Shown: piece after piece, positions 1-9,996 of the stretch | Layout: every line of letters begins with the position of its first letter | Position numbering within the stretch: position 1 is the first letter of the stretch | Source of the DNA: Paramyrothecium sp. XJ0827 | Taxonomy: Eukaryota > Ascomycota > Sordariomycetes > Hypocreales > Stachybotryaceae | Length of the DNA stretch: 64,000 bases | Reading direction: 5' to 3' | Assembly: GCA_020881915.1 (NCBI GenBank) | Contig: JAJFPB010000002.1 | Location: 3,658,001 to 3,722,000, forward strand | Notes under the pieces: model-generated | The model's input: the letters and a program-made list of their open reading frames with translations, nothing else | What the model was told of the DNA's origin: nothing | Databases searched by the model: none | Program-made: the position numbers and the translations under genes

Positions 1-369
1 GCCTGCTTGCTGCCTCCACCAAGTGGACATCCCACCTCGGCATCTTTTTTTCCTTCACACGAAAAGAAGAACACAACAGCGCCACAAGGCAACAAGGCTT
101 CGCCAATCCACGAGTCTGACCATTCCACATCCCACGGACTCAGCACCAAAGACCCGCGCATCTCCATCCAACGAGGAATGAGAAAGTAGCGACTGCAGGT
201 AAGCAAGCACGGGCAGCCTCAACACCACCCGTATTGTTCATGATCCTGACTTGGTTCGCGGCATAGCAAAGTCACAGCCCAAGTGCGACATTGCTGCTTG
301 CCAATCCCATCTTAGGAGCTCAACCAACCATCACTACCTGCGACTCCCTTGCGACGAGCTACACATACA
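1..369 (+). other. 5' leader of the zinc-finger gene, probable 5'UTR intron
   Basis: No ATG-initiated coding frame of note. A good donor (CAG|GTAAGC) at 199 and an acceptor (CATCTTAG) ending at 315, with a CCTGACT branch-like motif between, fit a 117-nt intron in the 5' untranslated leader of the gene starting at 370. This is inferred from splice signals only. Confidence 0.4.
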
Positions 370-2640
370 ATGGCTTCCATGACGGAACAACCATATACCA
401 TGTTCCAACAACATGACACCGAGGACTACGGCGCCCGATATCCCAGCCCCCCTCAGGCCGTTTACACCTCCGGACCTCTAGATCTGTCCATCCCCGCCGA
501 CGCCTTTGGCGGCTTCCCTCGCTCCGCCCAGGACGTTTTCCCTACCACCATGGCCTTCGAGCCGGCCCTCTACGCCGAGGCCCCCAACTACTACCTCAGC
601 AGCAGCAGCAACGGCCAGAGCTCGCCAGGGTTGTATCCGGACGACAGCGACCTCAGACTGCCATCCTCCAGCCTCTCCACCGCTTCGGCCCCTTCTGCCG
701 CCTCTTCTGCCATCGGCTCGCCCCAGTCAAACCCCGGCCACATGGGCGTCCCCGAATGGGGCATCCAGGGTCTCGGTGTCCAGCCCACCATTGTCGGCAA
801 CGACTACATGGCTGGCCCTGAATACTCTGGCTTCCCCGGCTCTGGCATGGAGGAGCTCGCTTTCGACTTCCCGCACAACAAGACCTTTGTTGGTGAGTCG
901 CACATTGCTTCTTCCGTCTCCGAGCCCTTTTCTTCTTCTTCTTCCTCGTCCACCACTCCCACTCTTGTGTCCCAGCCCACAATGACCGCCTTCGGCGACG
1001 TCGGTGGCGGGCAAGTCATGTCTTTCTCTGGTTCTTCTTCTGCTTCCTCGACTTCTTCGCCCGTCTCCCTGCGGAGACCTGGCCAATCGGCCACCGCGCC
1101 TTCTGAGACATGTTCCTACCCGGAGTGGCCTGAGCCGCACGCCAGCACATCCTCACCGCGGACGCCTAATGCATTTTCCTCGTTGAACCGTGCCGGCGTG
1201 TCCGAGCATTCTGTCAATTCTTCTTGTTGGTCGCTTCCTCGCGCCTCGTCAAGCACTGTGTCGCAGAATATTTTGGCTGACCCCGTCCTTGCTGCAACAG
1301 ACCCCTCCATGATTCACCCAGAAATCAGCCGGCCAATGCCCATGCCCGGCTACGAAGCCCACTTCCAGCACCCCTACCCAACCTCACCATCGGTCACGTC
1401 GTCCCCACACCCTCACATGCTGCGTACCAGCAGCTCCTCGCCATTCCTCCACAACGGCCCCTTCCAGCCCGCCTTCTCTGCCAGCCCCTATGCCGCTCCC
1501 ATGAACCCAAACGCCGGCACCTTCATCTCCCCCACCTCGGGCGAGTACCACAGCGGCGATGAGTCCAAGGAGAAGCAGCGCTGCACCTACCCCGACTGTG
1601 GCAAGGTCTTCAAGGACCTCAAGGCGCACATGCTCACCCACCAGAACGAGCGCCCCGAAAAGTGCCCTATCCAGACATGCGAGTACCATGTCAAGGGCTT
1701 CGCCAGGAAGTACGACAAGAACCGCCACACCCTGACCCACTACAAGGGCACCATGGTGTGCGGCTTCTGCCCTGGTTCTGGCTCGGCTGCCGAGAAGTCG
1801 TTCAACCGCGCCGACGTCTTCAAGAGGCATCTCACGGCCGTTCACGGTGTCGAGCAGACCCCTCCCAACAGCCGCAAGAAGACCTCGTCCGGCATCAGCG
1901 GCAATAAGAAGCTCACCGGCTACGCCCCTGACGCCACCGGCAAGTGCAGCACCTGCTCGCAGACCTTCTCCAACGCTCAAGACTTCTACGAGCACTTGGA
2001 CGACTGTGTCCTGCGCATTGTTCAGCAGGAGGACCCTGCTGAGGCCATCAATGCCCAGCGCCTCGCCGAGGTTGAGAACGACAAGACGGTCCACCAGACC
2101 CTGGAGAAGAACAACCTCCCCACCACCACTCAGACCACGAGCACTGAGGAGGATGACGAGGACTTTGACATGGGTGATGACGATGACTCCGAGGACATGT
2201 CGAAGCCCAGCGTTTCCCCCATCTCCAAGAAGAAGACCAACCCTGCCAACGGCGTGCAGAAGTCTCGGGGCCTGACGCACTCGCGAGGTGGTGTTGCCCT
2301 GGCCACCAAGACCAAGGGCCGCAAGAACCGCCGCGACTATCCCTCGTCGTGGGGCTTTGACAAGGGCCAGATGACGATGAAGAAGCGTGTCATGGCCGTC
2401 TTCGACGGACCTCGCCGCCTGGCCAAGGACGACATGATGCTCTCCACGGACCACGAGGTCCGCATCAAGCTGTCTGATGGCAAGTCGTACGTGACGGATC
2501 TTGACGTGCAAACACTGAAGCGCGCCGAGGCCTTCCACAACGCGACCGAGGAGGAGAAGGGCCCCTGGATCTCAGACGACCCTACTGAGGAGCAGCTCAA
2601 GGAGATGCAGCTGATGCTGGAGACCAACACTGCCCACTAA
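370..2640 (+). CDS. C2H2 zinc-finger transcription factor
   Basis: Single-exon protein of 756 residues. The start is the ATG at 370 in a strong context (ACAATGG); an in-frame TTG at 349 only lengthens the open frame. Residues 1-400 are low-complexity, rich in Ser, Pro and Thr, as in fungal activators. Four Cys/His modules follow, starting near C405, C432, C464 and C526. Their spacing is irregular: the first has only 9 residues between the second Cys and first His, the second 15, and the last ends His-Cys. An acidic stretch near residues 590-615 is followed by basic Lys/Arg runs. A conserved-looking C-terminal block (about 655-750) has the character of a family-specific domain. It is probably a nuclear DNA-binding regulator. 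I could not name an orthologue, and the target genes are unknown. Confidence 0.85.
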   Translation: MASMTEQPYTMFQQHDTEDYGARYPSPPQAVYTSGPLDLSIPADAFGGFPRSAQDVFPTTMAFEPALYAEAPNYYLSSSSNGQSSPGLYPDDSDLRLPSSSLSTASAPSAASSAIGSPQSNPGHMGVPEWGIQGLGVQPTIVGNDYMAGPEYSGFPGSGMEELAFDFPHNKTFVGESHIASSVSEPFSSSSSSSTTPTLVSQPTMTAFGDVGGGQVMSFSGSSSASSTSSPVSLRRPGQSATAPSETCSYPEWPEPHASTSSPRTPNAFSSLNRAGVSEHSVNSSCWSLPRASSSTVSQNILADPVLAATDPSMIHPEISRPMPMPGYEAHFQHPYPTSPSVTSSPHPHMLRTSSSSPFLHNGPFQPAFSASPYAAPMNPNAGTFISPTSGEYHSGDESKEKQRCTYPDCGKVFKDLKAHMLTHQNERPEKCPIQTCEYHVKGFARKYDKNRHTLTHYKGTMVCGFCPGSGSAAEKSFNRADVFKRHLTAVHGVEQTPPNSRKKTSSGISGNKKLTGYAPDATGKCSTCSQTFSNAQDFYEHLDDCVLRIVQQEDPAEAINAQRLAEVENDKTVHQTLEKNNLPTTTQTTSTEEDDEDFDMGDDDDSEDMSKPSVSPISKKKTNPANGVQKSRGLTHSRGGVALATKTKGRKNRRDYPSSWGFDKGQMTMKKRVMAVFDGPRRLAKDDMMLSTDHEVRIKLSDGKSYVTDLDVQTLKRAEAFHNATEEEKGPWISDDPTEEQLKEMQLMLETNTAH

Positions 2641-3802
2641 AGCTTCTACTTTACACTTTTCTCTCTTCCTCCGTACACGACAAGGAGACTCGCTCTTGAT
2701 GACCGAGTGTCCCAAAATTACCAAGACGGCATTTAGAGGCATGGCGGATGGCGTACGCGAAACCTGTATTGGAATCAAACATGGCGGCTCTGGATAAAAG
2801 GGCCTTTTTGTGCTTTTTTTCTTTTTCATAACGACTTGGGATGGGAATACCTATTACGACTCCTGCACTTGGACGAGGAGTCGAAACGATTTGATACCCT
2901 TTTGATGTTGATTCTTCAAAGTTATTTGTTTTTTTTTCTATGGCTTCTCAATTTACAGACCAACTCTCCTTTCAAACCAAAGTCATCATAGTCTTTAATG
3001 GATGTATCCCAGGGGGGTCGCCTGGAGTGACGGAAATCATGTACAAGCCTCAGTGATGAGGATAAATCTGGTGGGAGCGGGCTTGGAGACGGCGTTTTTG
3101 TACGGGTGAACATGATGGCGCATCATCAGCTAAGCTTTACTGCATCAATCAAGCAATCAATTATCATGATCAACTCACCATGCTCTCACCTGCTCTCATG
3201 TGCATCGTGTTGTGACCTCTCGAAAATGAAAAGTACTACGTTTCGTATGAGTTGCGAGGGAAACGGGGCATGGCTGGGCCTTCAGACGAAAGGCGGTGGG
3301 TGGGCCTGGCAAATTCTCGACCGACTCATGCCCCTCCCCCGCCAGCGAAAGAGACCGCAACACACTCTAGGAGCCCACTCCACGCATTAAGCGTCCCATA
3401 GCAGAGGCAGAGGGGAAAAATTAGCGGCATCCCTTTGCTCTCTCGTAGAACTTCTGGTTTGTTCAGACGTCCTGCATCGCGTTTGCCGTCACCAAGCCTT
3501 CATCCGAAAAAGAGCGGTTTTCATCTCGTCTTCCAGAGGCCGATGCTAGCAGCGAGAGGATATCGCGGTTTAGCCCCTCGCAGATTGCACACTTGGAGGA
3601 GTAAGTGAGGACTCAGCCCTGGCTCTTGCCAGCAAGGGATCTGCTTCCGGGGGAAAAGAGGGCCCAAAGGAGCTGGGCAAACGGTCCTATATAAGACGAC
3701 CAAGTGGCTTCGAGCCTCAACCGCACTGAGCTCCAAGACCGAGAGTCTCTTCCAAGTCCACCTCTTGGAAACATCAGACCCGCGTCGCATGCAGCGCAAA
3801 AG
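2641..3802. other. intergenic, 3'UTR and promoter
   Basis: Contains the 3' end of the zinc-finger gene (T-rich runs near 2815-2830 and 2928-2940) and the promoter of the methyltransferase gene. No supported gene seen; the open frames here lack ATG context and protein-like composition. Confidence 0.6.
3688..3695 (+). promoter_or_regulatory. TATA box of the EFM7-like methyltransferase gene
   Basis: TATATAAG lies 108 nt upstream of the chosen ATG at 3803. Its position argues that the in-frame GTG at 3704 is too close to be translated and that 3803 is the real start. Confidence 0.6.
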
Positions 3803-4750
3803 ATGGCGTTGACGTCGCGCATCACCCTCTCCGGCGCCGAGGCCTCGGAGCCGGAGGACTTCCTCTCGTCGGCCCTGGGCGTCATCTTCCCGGACGACGT
3901 CACCAACCAGCACGGCGACGCCGAGCACTCCCTCGTCTACACGTCGCCGCGCCTGCCCAAGCCCCTGCTGCTGGACCTGGCCGACCCCGTCGGCGACACG
4001 GACCGCCGCCTCTTCAGCCACTACCTGTGGAACGCCTCGCTGCTGCTGGCCGAGCTGGTCGAGCGCGACTCGCTGCCGCCGCTGCCGCCGGGGGACCGCG
4101 ACGAGCGGGCGGGCGGGTTGGGCGCCGGCGTCGACTTTGACGTCCGAGGCCTGGACACCATGGAGCTCGGGGCCGGGACAGCCTTGCCGAGCATGATGGC
4201 CGGCCTGCTCGGCGCCCGCCGCGTCGTGGTGACCGACTACCCCGCCCCGACCGTCATGAAGACGCTCCGGGCCAACATCGCCCGCAACATCCGGCCCGAG
4301 CTCGCCCCCTCGCAGCCCGACGCCGCCCCCGCGGCCCCCGAAGTCCTGGTCGAGGGCCACGCGTGGGGCGAGCTGCCGCCCGACGACGCCCTGTGCGCCG
4401 CCAACCGCCACGCCTTCGACCGCCTCTTCGTGTGCGACTGCCTCTGGATGCCCTGGCAGCACGCCAACCTGCACGCCTCCATCTCGCACTTCCTCCGTGC
4501 GGGCGACCCCGCCGCGCGCGCCTGGGTCATCGCCGGCTTCCACACGGGCCGCGACAAGATGCGCGGCTTCTTCGACCCGGCCGCCCTGGCCGCCGCGGGG
4601 CTCGAGGTCGACCGCGCCTGGGAGCGCGAGTGCGACGGCAGCGAGCGGCCCTGGTCGTGGGACCGCGAGGAGGACGTCACGGTGCGCAAGAGGTGGCTCG
4701 TCGTCGCCTCGCTCAAGAGGACGGCCGCGTTCCTGGAGGCGTCGAGATAG
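3803..4750 (+). CDS. EFM7/NNT1-family S-adenosylmethionine methyltransferase
   Basis: Intronless protein of 315 residues. It has a class I methyltransferase fold: the SAM-binding motif ELGAGT at 121-126, the acidic loop VTDYP at 143-147, followed by a helix with an N-I pair, and a post-motif block CDCLWMPWQHANLH near 213-226. The DYP loop and LWMP-type block are hallmarks of the yeast Nnt1/Efm7 and METTL21-like group. Members methylate lysines or the N-terminus of elongation factor 1A, and were earlier called nicotinamide N-methyltransferases. It is somewhat longer than typical Efm7 (about 260 residues), with a Gly/Pro-rich insertion at 91-112, so it may be a paralogue with another substrate. 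Codon use is very GC-rich, which creates long antisense open frames that are not genes. The start was chosen because it lies downstream of a TATA box. Confidence 0.8.
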   Translation: MALTSRITLSGAEASEPEDFLSSALGVIFPDDVTNQHGDAEHSLVYTSPRLPKPLLLDLADPVGDTDRRLFSHYLWNASLLLAELVERDSLPPLPPGDRDERAGGLGAGVDFDVRGLDTMELGAGTALPSMMAGLLGARRVVVTDYPAPTVMKTLRANIARNIRPELAPSQPDAAPAAPEVLVEGHAWGELPPDDALCAANRHAFDRLFVCDCLWMPWQHANLHASISHFLRAGDPAARAWVIAGFHTGRDKMRGFFDPAALAAAGLEVDRAWERECDGSERPWSWDREEDVTVRKRWLVVASLKRTAAFLEASR

Positions 4751-5845
4751 GGAGGAGGGTTGAGGGGGAAGGGAGGGAGACGGTTTAAAACAAGACTTTA
4801 TGTCTTTCTTGTACTTGGGCTTCCGCAACGGTGGTAGGCCTGGGCGGTCGGACGGTACATATATATCTCCTCCGCCAAGGCGCACCGCGGCCCGTTTACA
4901 TAACCCGTTCATACATACATACATGCAGATAGATACGCAGATAGACATGCCCATTCTCACCTGAAGCCGCCTTCCGCCCCTGAATCCGCCCTCTTTTTCA
5001 GCTCGCCCGCCGATCTTGGAGGCACGCTACCCACGTCATCGTGTTGGCGACCAACACGACTCGTTCGAGAGCGCCTCGCACGACTCGCTCCTCCTGTTTC
5101 CTCCTTAACTCGACTGACTTCTTTCAGCTGAGAAAAAAAAAAAGGGAGGGCCGTGCCACCCTTCGGCCCGTGGCGCTCTCTTCCACCGACAGCCCCCCAC
5201 CCCAAGCTTCGTCTGTACTTGTTCCTGCGACGGAACGGGACAGTAGCCAGAGTCTTTTGTTTCCAATTCAGGCAACTACGTCGTCAGGACAAAAGGGGGC
5301 GCTTCATCCTACGTGCGCAGGCTTGCTCCATTTGGCTTGGGCCTTTCTGGGCGAGGCCTTGGCTTCATACAAATGGTGGTGGTCCTTGGGAGGGCGCTGG
5401 GAAAATACCGGGCGGGATCTACTTCCGGCCGTGGCGGCGGGGCGGGCGGCGCCGGGAGACGTGCCCGTGCCGGAGATCACTCGTCTGGGTTACCTAATCT
5501 GGACGGTCCAGGCGGTATCGACTGCCCAAAAGACGACTGCCTCTTCCCACGGCCTCGTTTTCAGCTCCCGGGTGGCTGGCGCCAGGCGAAGCACTATGGA
5601 TGGTTGGTAAAATGAGGTGGCACTCAGCTGAGAGACACTAGGCTCACCAGCCCCCTCCCCCTCCATACACTAAGAGCCCGACCTCCTCTCCAAGGAGGAC
5701 TATAGCCAGAGCTGAAGCCTCACTTTTTCAAAAGTTTTTTCTTCCATCTCGTGATTCATTTTCTACACTACGTAGCCCTGTACATTCTAGAGATCTACAC
5801 CGCCATTATGACAAGGCACTCCCGGCCATGGTTATGCTGCTCTAA
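4751..5845. other. convergent 3' intergenic region
   Basis: Lies between the ends of the methyltransferase and VPS3-like genes. Short CATA/GATA-type simple repeats occur at about 4913-4945 and an A-run at 5133-5143. Overlapping open frames at 5041-5615 show no protein-like pattern. No gene seen. Confidence 0.5.
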
Positions 5846-8800
5846 CTAATTTGGCGCCTCGACCGTCGGCCCCGTCTCGTCCACCTTGACGACTAGATCG
5901 TAGTTGACCCTCAAGTTCTCCGACCCGCTCAGCGCCCGTGTGATCATGCTCTGGTGCTTCTCGCGGACCAGCCTGCGCAGGGCGCCGACAAGGAACCCCG
6001 CGACAATGTCGACGGACCAAGAGTCCGGGATGAGGCCCAGAACGTCGTCGATCTCGAACCAGCCGCCGAAGCGCTCCAGGAGCGCCCCAGTTTGCTCCAC
6101 CCGGTCGCTGACGTCCTCGATGGCGAGAAACTCGCGGATGATCACATGGAAGAGGTGTCGTTGCTGGTCTACCGGGGGCATGCTGTCACGTCGGCCACCC
6201 TGGGGCGTGTAGATGCTGCTGCCGCCACGTAGGCAGTACGAAACCGCCGTGTCATAGTCGCCCAGTCGGTGGACCAGCAGCCGAAGTGCCTCCTCATGGT
6301 GGCGCTCGCGGCCCGCTAAAATAATTGTCTCGGGCACGAGGAGCTCGTCGGGCAAGCGCGCGATGCGGCCCCGAATGGCAGCTACATCGTACTCATTGCT
6401 ACCACCCAGGAGCTGCAGCAAGCGAAGCCGGCTTTGCCACACCTCGTCTTCGGCTGGAGCATTGTCCGTAAGAAAGTGACTGTATGTTGGTTTCGGGGCC
6501 CGCAGTGCCCTGTAAGCCTCGTACATCGACATGACAATGTCGGCCCTCTCCTTGGAGGACTCGAGATCACCCAAGACGATGTCGAGGTAGTACGTTATGA
6601 GCTCATTGACGTACGTCGATTGACCTTTGTCAAACACCAAGTGCTCCAGATAATACTTGACGGCGTCAGGGGCGTGATGCCGAAGGATCTCAACAGCCTG
6701 CGACGGCTCAAACTTGGCCGCTCTGCCTTTGTCCTCCGTGAAGACTTGGACGCCAAGCTTAGGATTTCGATTGGCCAGCCAAATGCCGTATTCCTGAACA
6801 AGACTTTGACTACTGATCTTGGTAAGGTATTCTCGCACTCGCTGTTCGCCGTCGCGGAACTCGGAACCCTCGTCGCGCTCCCCTTCGATTATGCGCCTCC
6901 ATGTGGCGAGCACGTCGCCTGATAATTTGCGACTCTGATACAGCCGACTCAGCACAAACAGCCGGTGATAGGACTCCAGCAAGTCAACAGCCCGGTCGAA
7001 GCATTCAACGCCGCGATCTACCACGTCATATAGTTCTGATCTGACGGCTCCCCCTTTGCCTAATCCCTTTGGTGCACTTTGGTCGAGTTCGAGAAGAATA
7101 ACAAGCAGCGCGGCATCGACTGTCCGGAAAACTTCGTTCTCGTCAGGCACGCTGCCAAAGCCCTTCATCTTTCGCCACGCTGTCAGGAAGCGTCTCAAGA
7201 AGAGCTTCACTCGTGGCTCAAGGGATCCAATCACATTGTTTGCCTTGTTCTCAAAATCCCCATTGCGGACAAATGCATCTGCGACTTTCTTCACGCCGCC
7301 GTAGATCCATATTCCGCGTCGACCCTCAATAATCTCGTTCCGCAGGCCCGGTATGAGCGAAAGTACCACACGGGGATCCAGCTTGCTTCCAACCAAGCCT
7401 TCTTCTAGAGCAGTCATTTCGACGTTAGAGAATTCCTGGTCTTCTGGTGAACGTAGTAGGCTGGTAAGTAGGAGAATGCCGGCTTTCTGTCGCAAGTAAC
7501 CAAAGGTCAAGAACTCGAGCTCGGTTTTGGCGTCTCGATGACGAATCGAGGCGAGAACATCAAGAATAGCACCTCTATTGATGAATGGTGCCTCTTCGTA
7601 ACTCTCCGAGCACGCTGCCTCTAACTTCGAGTCCAGCTGCACGAGCAGTGGATTCCGAATAGCCCACCATATTTTGTTCCCTGCCCAAACAGCTATTCTT
7701 GACTGAGCGTTTGCGAAGCGACGAGCAAACTCTTCTTCCTCCGAATTTCTTGTAGCCTCCCAGCCCTCAAGTAAGGACTCGTCATCTTGAGAATCATAAT
7801 TGCGGTCGAAGAGTTCCTTCTCCTTGGACAAACGCTCCAAGGTTGATGCAGTTCTGGAGTCTGCACTCTTCAGTGATACACTAGAGGCTTCCGGCGTGCC
7901 AGAGAAGGGAGTAAACTTTCTCTGACAAAGCCGCTCGACAATTTTATCAAACTGCATTTCTTCGCTGCCAATGAGGGCACGGATACCATACGGCCGTGCC
8001 TCATCCAAGTCATGCGCTTCGAGCCAGTACTTATCCGGATTTGCCTCTCCTCCAACGTCCCAGCGCTGAATCTCCAAGCCGTAGTGTGGCCCGCTGTCTG
8101 TTTCCAAAGCCAGGGAGGCAATTACGTAGCCATCGTCATCGTCTGGCGAGCCAGATCGTGATGATGCTAGGTCTAATGAAGACCCATCAACAACAATTTC
8201 TCGAGGGTATTGTTCGAATTGAAGAGGGGGTCGAGTAGGATCGCCGTCGAGATTGACAAAAATGCCCAGTCCTGTTTCTGACGGATCTGTGCCCGTCACG
8301 ACGAGGAATTCCTCTGGTGAAGGCGAAGTGATATGTGGTTTCAGAGTAACAACGTCTGATCTAGGTTTTGCCCCAACAGAGTGCTCGCCAGAAGTCGGGG
8401 CACCAGGGGTGGCGGGTAAGGGTTTATCGCCAGGAGGTGGGCTGGCGATGGCATCTGACTGAGGCTGCGGGCTCATGGTCTGAGGCGTCGAAGCATCCTG
8501 GAAGACTGGTTCTTCGCCCTCGCCTCTGCGGGGCTCCTGGCGGCGAATATTGCCAATGAACGAGCTCCCGAGACTGGCGCTGCGATTGTGGCTTTGAATA
8601 CTGGCAAGAGGACGGTTTTGAACAGAGGAAGAGCTTCGCTGCACGCCTCCTCCAGTATCGGCAGTCAGACTCTGTACATGGCCCATCTGCTCTGAAGATG
8701 GAGTTTCATCTAAAGATGATATATTCATCAAGGGAATCTTCAACTGGCGATCGACATCTACAAGAGCGTAGGATTTCGAGTCGGCAACGCATGCGATCGA

Positions 8801-9527
8801 ATCACGACGCACCGATAGGGTGCTCCCAGCGAAGTCAATTTTCTGGAACGCCCGTCAGCAATTGGTTGTTGGCCACGACAACGGGATCACACACTTTGTA
8901 TACGCGAGCATCGCTGCCGATCCGGACCACTTGTATCCGTCGGTTGAGCGACAGCATAATTGTGACGCCATTGTTTTCGTTTCCGTCATCGGCAGTCGTA
9001 GGCTCGTTCAGATCAATGCCGCCTATCCAGTTACAGTTCTTGACTTGTGTCGTTCCGAATACTGGGCTCAGCTCGGGGAGCGAGTAGAATGTGACGGTCC
9101 AGTTGCAGAGGATGCAGGCTTTGCCAACGCGCGGCAACAGCAGAATCTGTTGAACGCCCGGTCGCGAGGCAGCAGGTTCAGCGAACGCGGGAGAAAGCCT
9201 GGAGGCGAGTATGTACACGAAGCTTCCGGCGCCATCTGCGGGATCGGGAGGGATGCCGACAAAGTGAAGCAGCTCTGACGCAGAGGTGCCGACGTATAGG
9301 TTGTGGTCTGGCGCAAGCAGCTCGGTTAGCTAGGAGGTTCCGTCCGGCAGCTGTACCTTGCAGTTACCTAAGTATTCGACGCAATTGATCTGAATGTCTT
9401 CTTGCGAGTCGTCGGCGGAGAGGGGGACGTTGTCCAGCAGGGATCGTAGGACGTAGGGTCCATCTTGGAAGTTTGGGCGCAGGGCGACGGCTGGGGAAGG
9501 CGCCTCTGCTGAGCCAGTGGGCGACAT
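5846..9527 (-). CDS. VPS3: VPS3-like CORVET tethering subunit (TGFBRAP1/Vps39 family)
   Basis: Three exons: 9527-9368, 9307-8895 and 8842-5846, giving 1189 residues. Intron 1 (60 nt) ends a codon at phase 1 and restores the block EYLDHNLYVGTSASELLHF, a CNH-domain signature. Intron 2 (52 nt) joins VYK to KIDFAGSTLSVRRDS. The N-terminal part is a CNH beta-propeller, interrupted by a long disordered Ser/Pro-rich insert. The middle is alpha-solenoid, and the C-terminus ends in a Vps39 domain-2-like region. Vps3 is the Rab5-binding subunit of CORVET, which tethers endosomes before fusion; its HOPS counterpart is Vps39/Vam6. The N-terminus and length fit Vps3/TGFBRAP1 better than Vam6. It is divergently paired with a golgin gene. 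Confidence 0.85.
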
Positions 9528-9996
9528 GGCGGCGTGCGACTATGCGACATCATCCGACACGAGGCCTCATCCTCCCGTGTTGAGCTCGTGGAGGCTCCGA
9601 CTTGGAATTGTCGAAGCACGTAAAGTAGGCACAGGCAGCTCCCCGTTGGTTCGACTAGGTGCAGTGGTACGGAGTAGATGGAGCTGATATGACGGAGCTG
9701 ACGAGGCTGAGGTGGGGCTCGTACAGCAGCCCTTGTGGCGCTCAGGGCAGCTCCTGACAGGCTGGGTTCAGGCGCCTCGGACCAAGTCAGCAGGGACCTG
9801 TGGCTGGTGCGTACGGCTGGTATTGGGAACACGTTCGCCGGCAGCTTCTCAGGGTGACTTTACGACCACCATCCAACCTCGGCGAATCCCCAGACGACAC
9901 AGTCGCTACCGTGCAGCGTGCGGCGGAATGGTATTGCATTTCGGATGAGCCCTCTACCTCTCGTGAAGATTAGAAAGCTCGTGGCTGGACGCAACC
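9528..9996. promoter_or_regulatory. divergent promoter of VPS3-like and CASP golgin genes
   Basis: 469 bp separate the two start codons, so both membrane-trafficking genes share this upstream region. No TATA box is evident, as expected for housekeeping genes. Confidence 0.55.

Noticed and set aside
893..975. GTGAGT...CCCAG intron-like segment inside the zinc-finger gene
   Set aside because: 83 nt, not a multiple of three; removal would break the frame leading to the zinc fingers.
1384..2538. 384-codon antisense open frame opposite the zinc-finger gene
   Set aside because: It mirrors the GC-rich third positions of the real gene, is rich in Val/Leu/Gly/Arg without domains, and has no promoter context.
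3521..4960. 479-codon antisense open frame opposite the methyltransferase gene
   Set aside because: Arg/Gly/Val-rich low-complexity shadow of a GC3-biased gene; the + strand frame has clear methyltransferase motifs.
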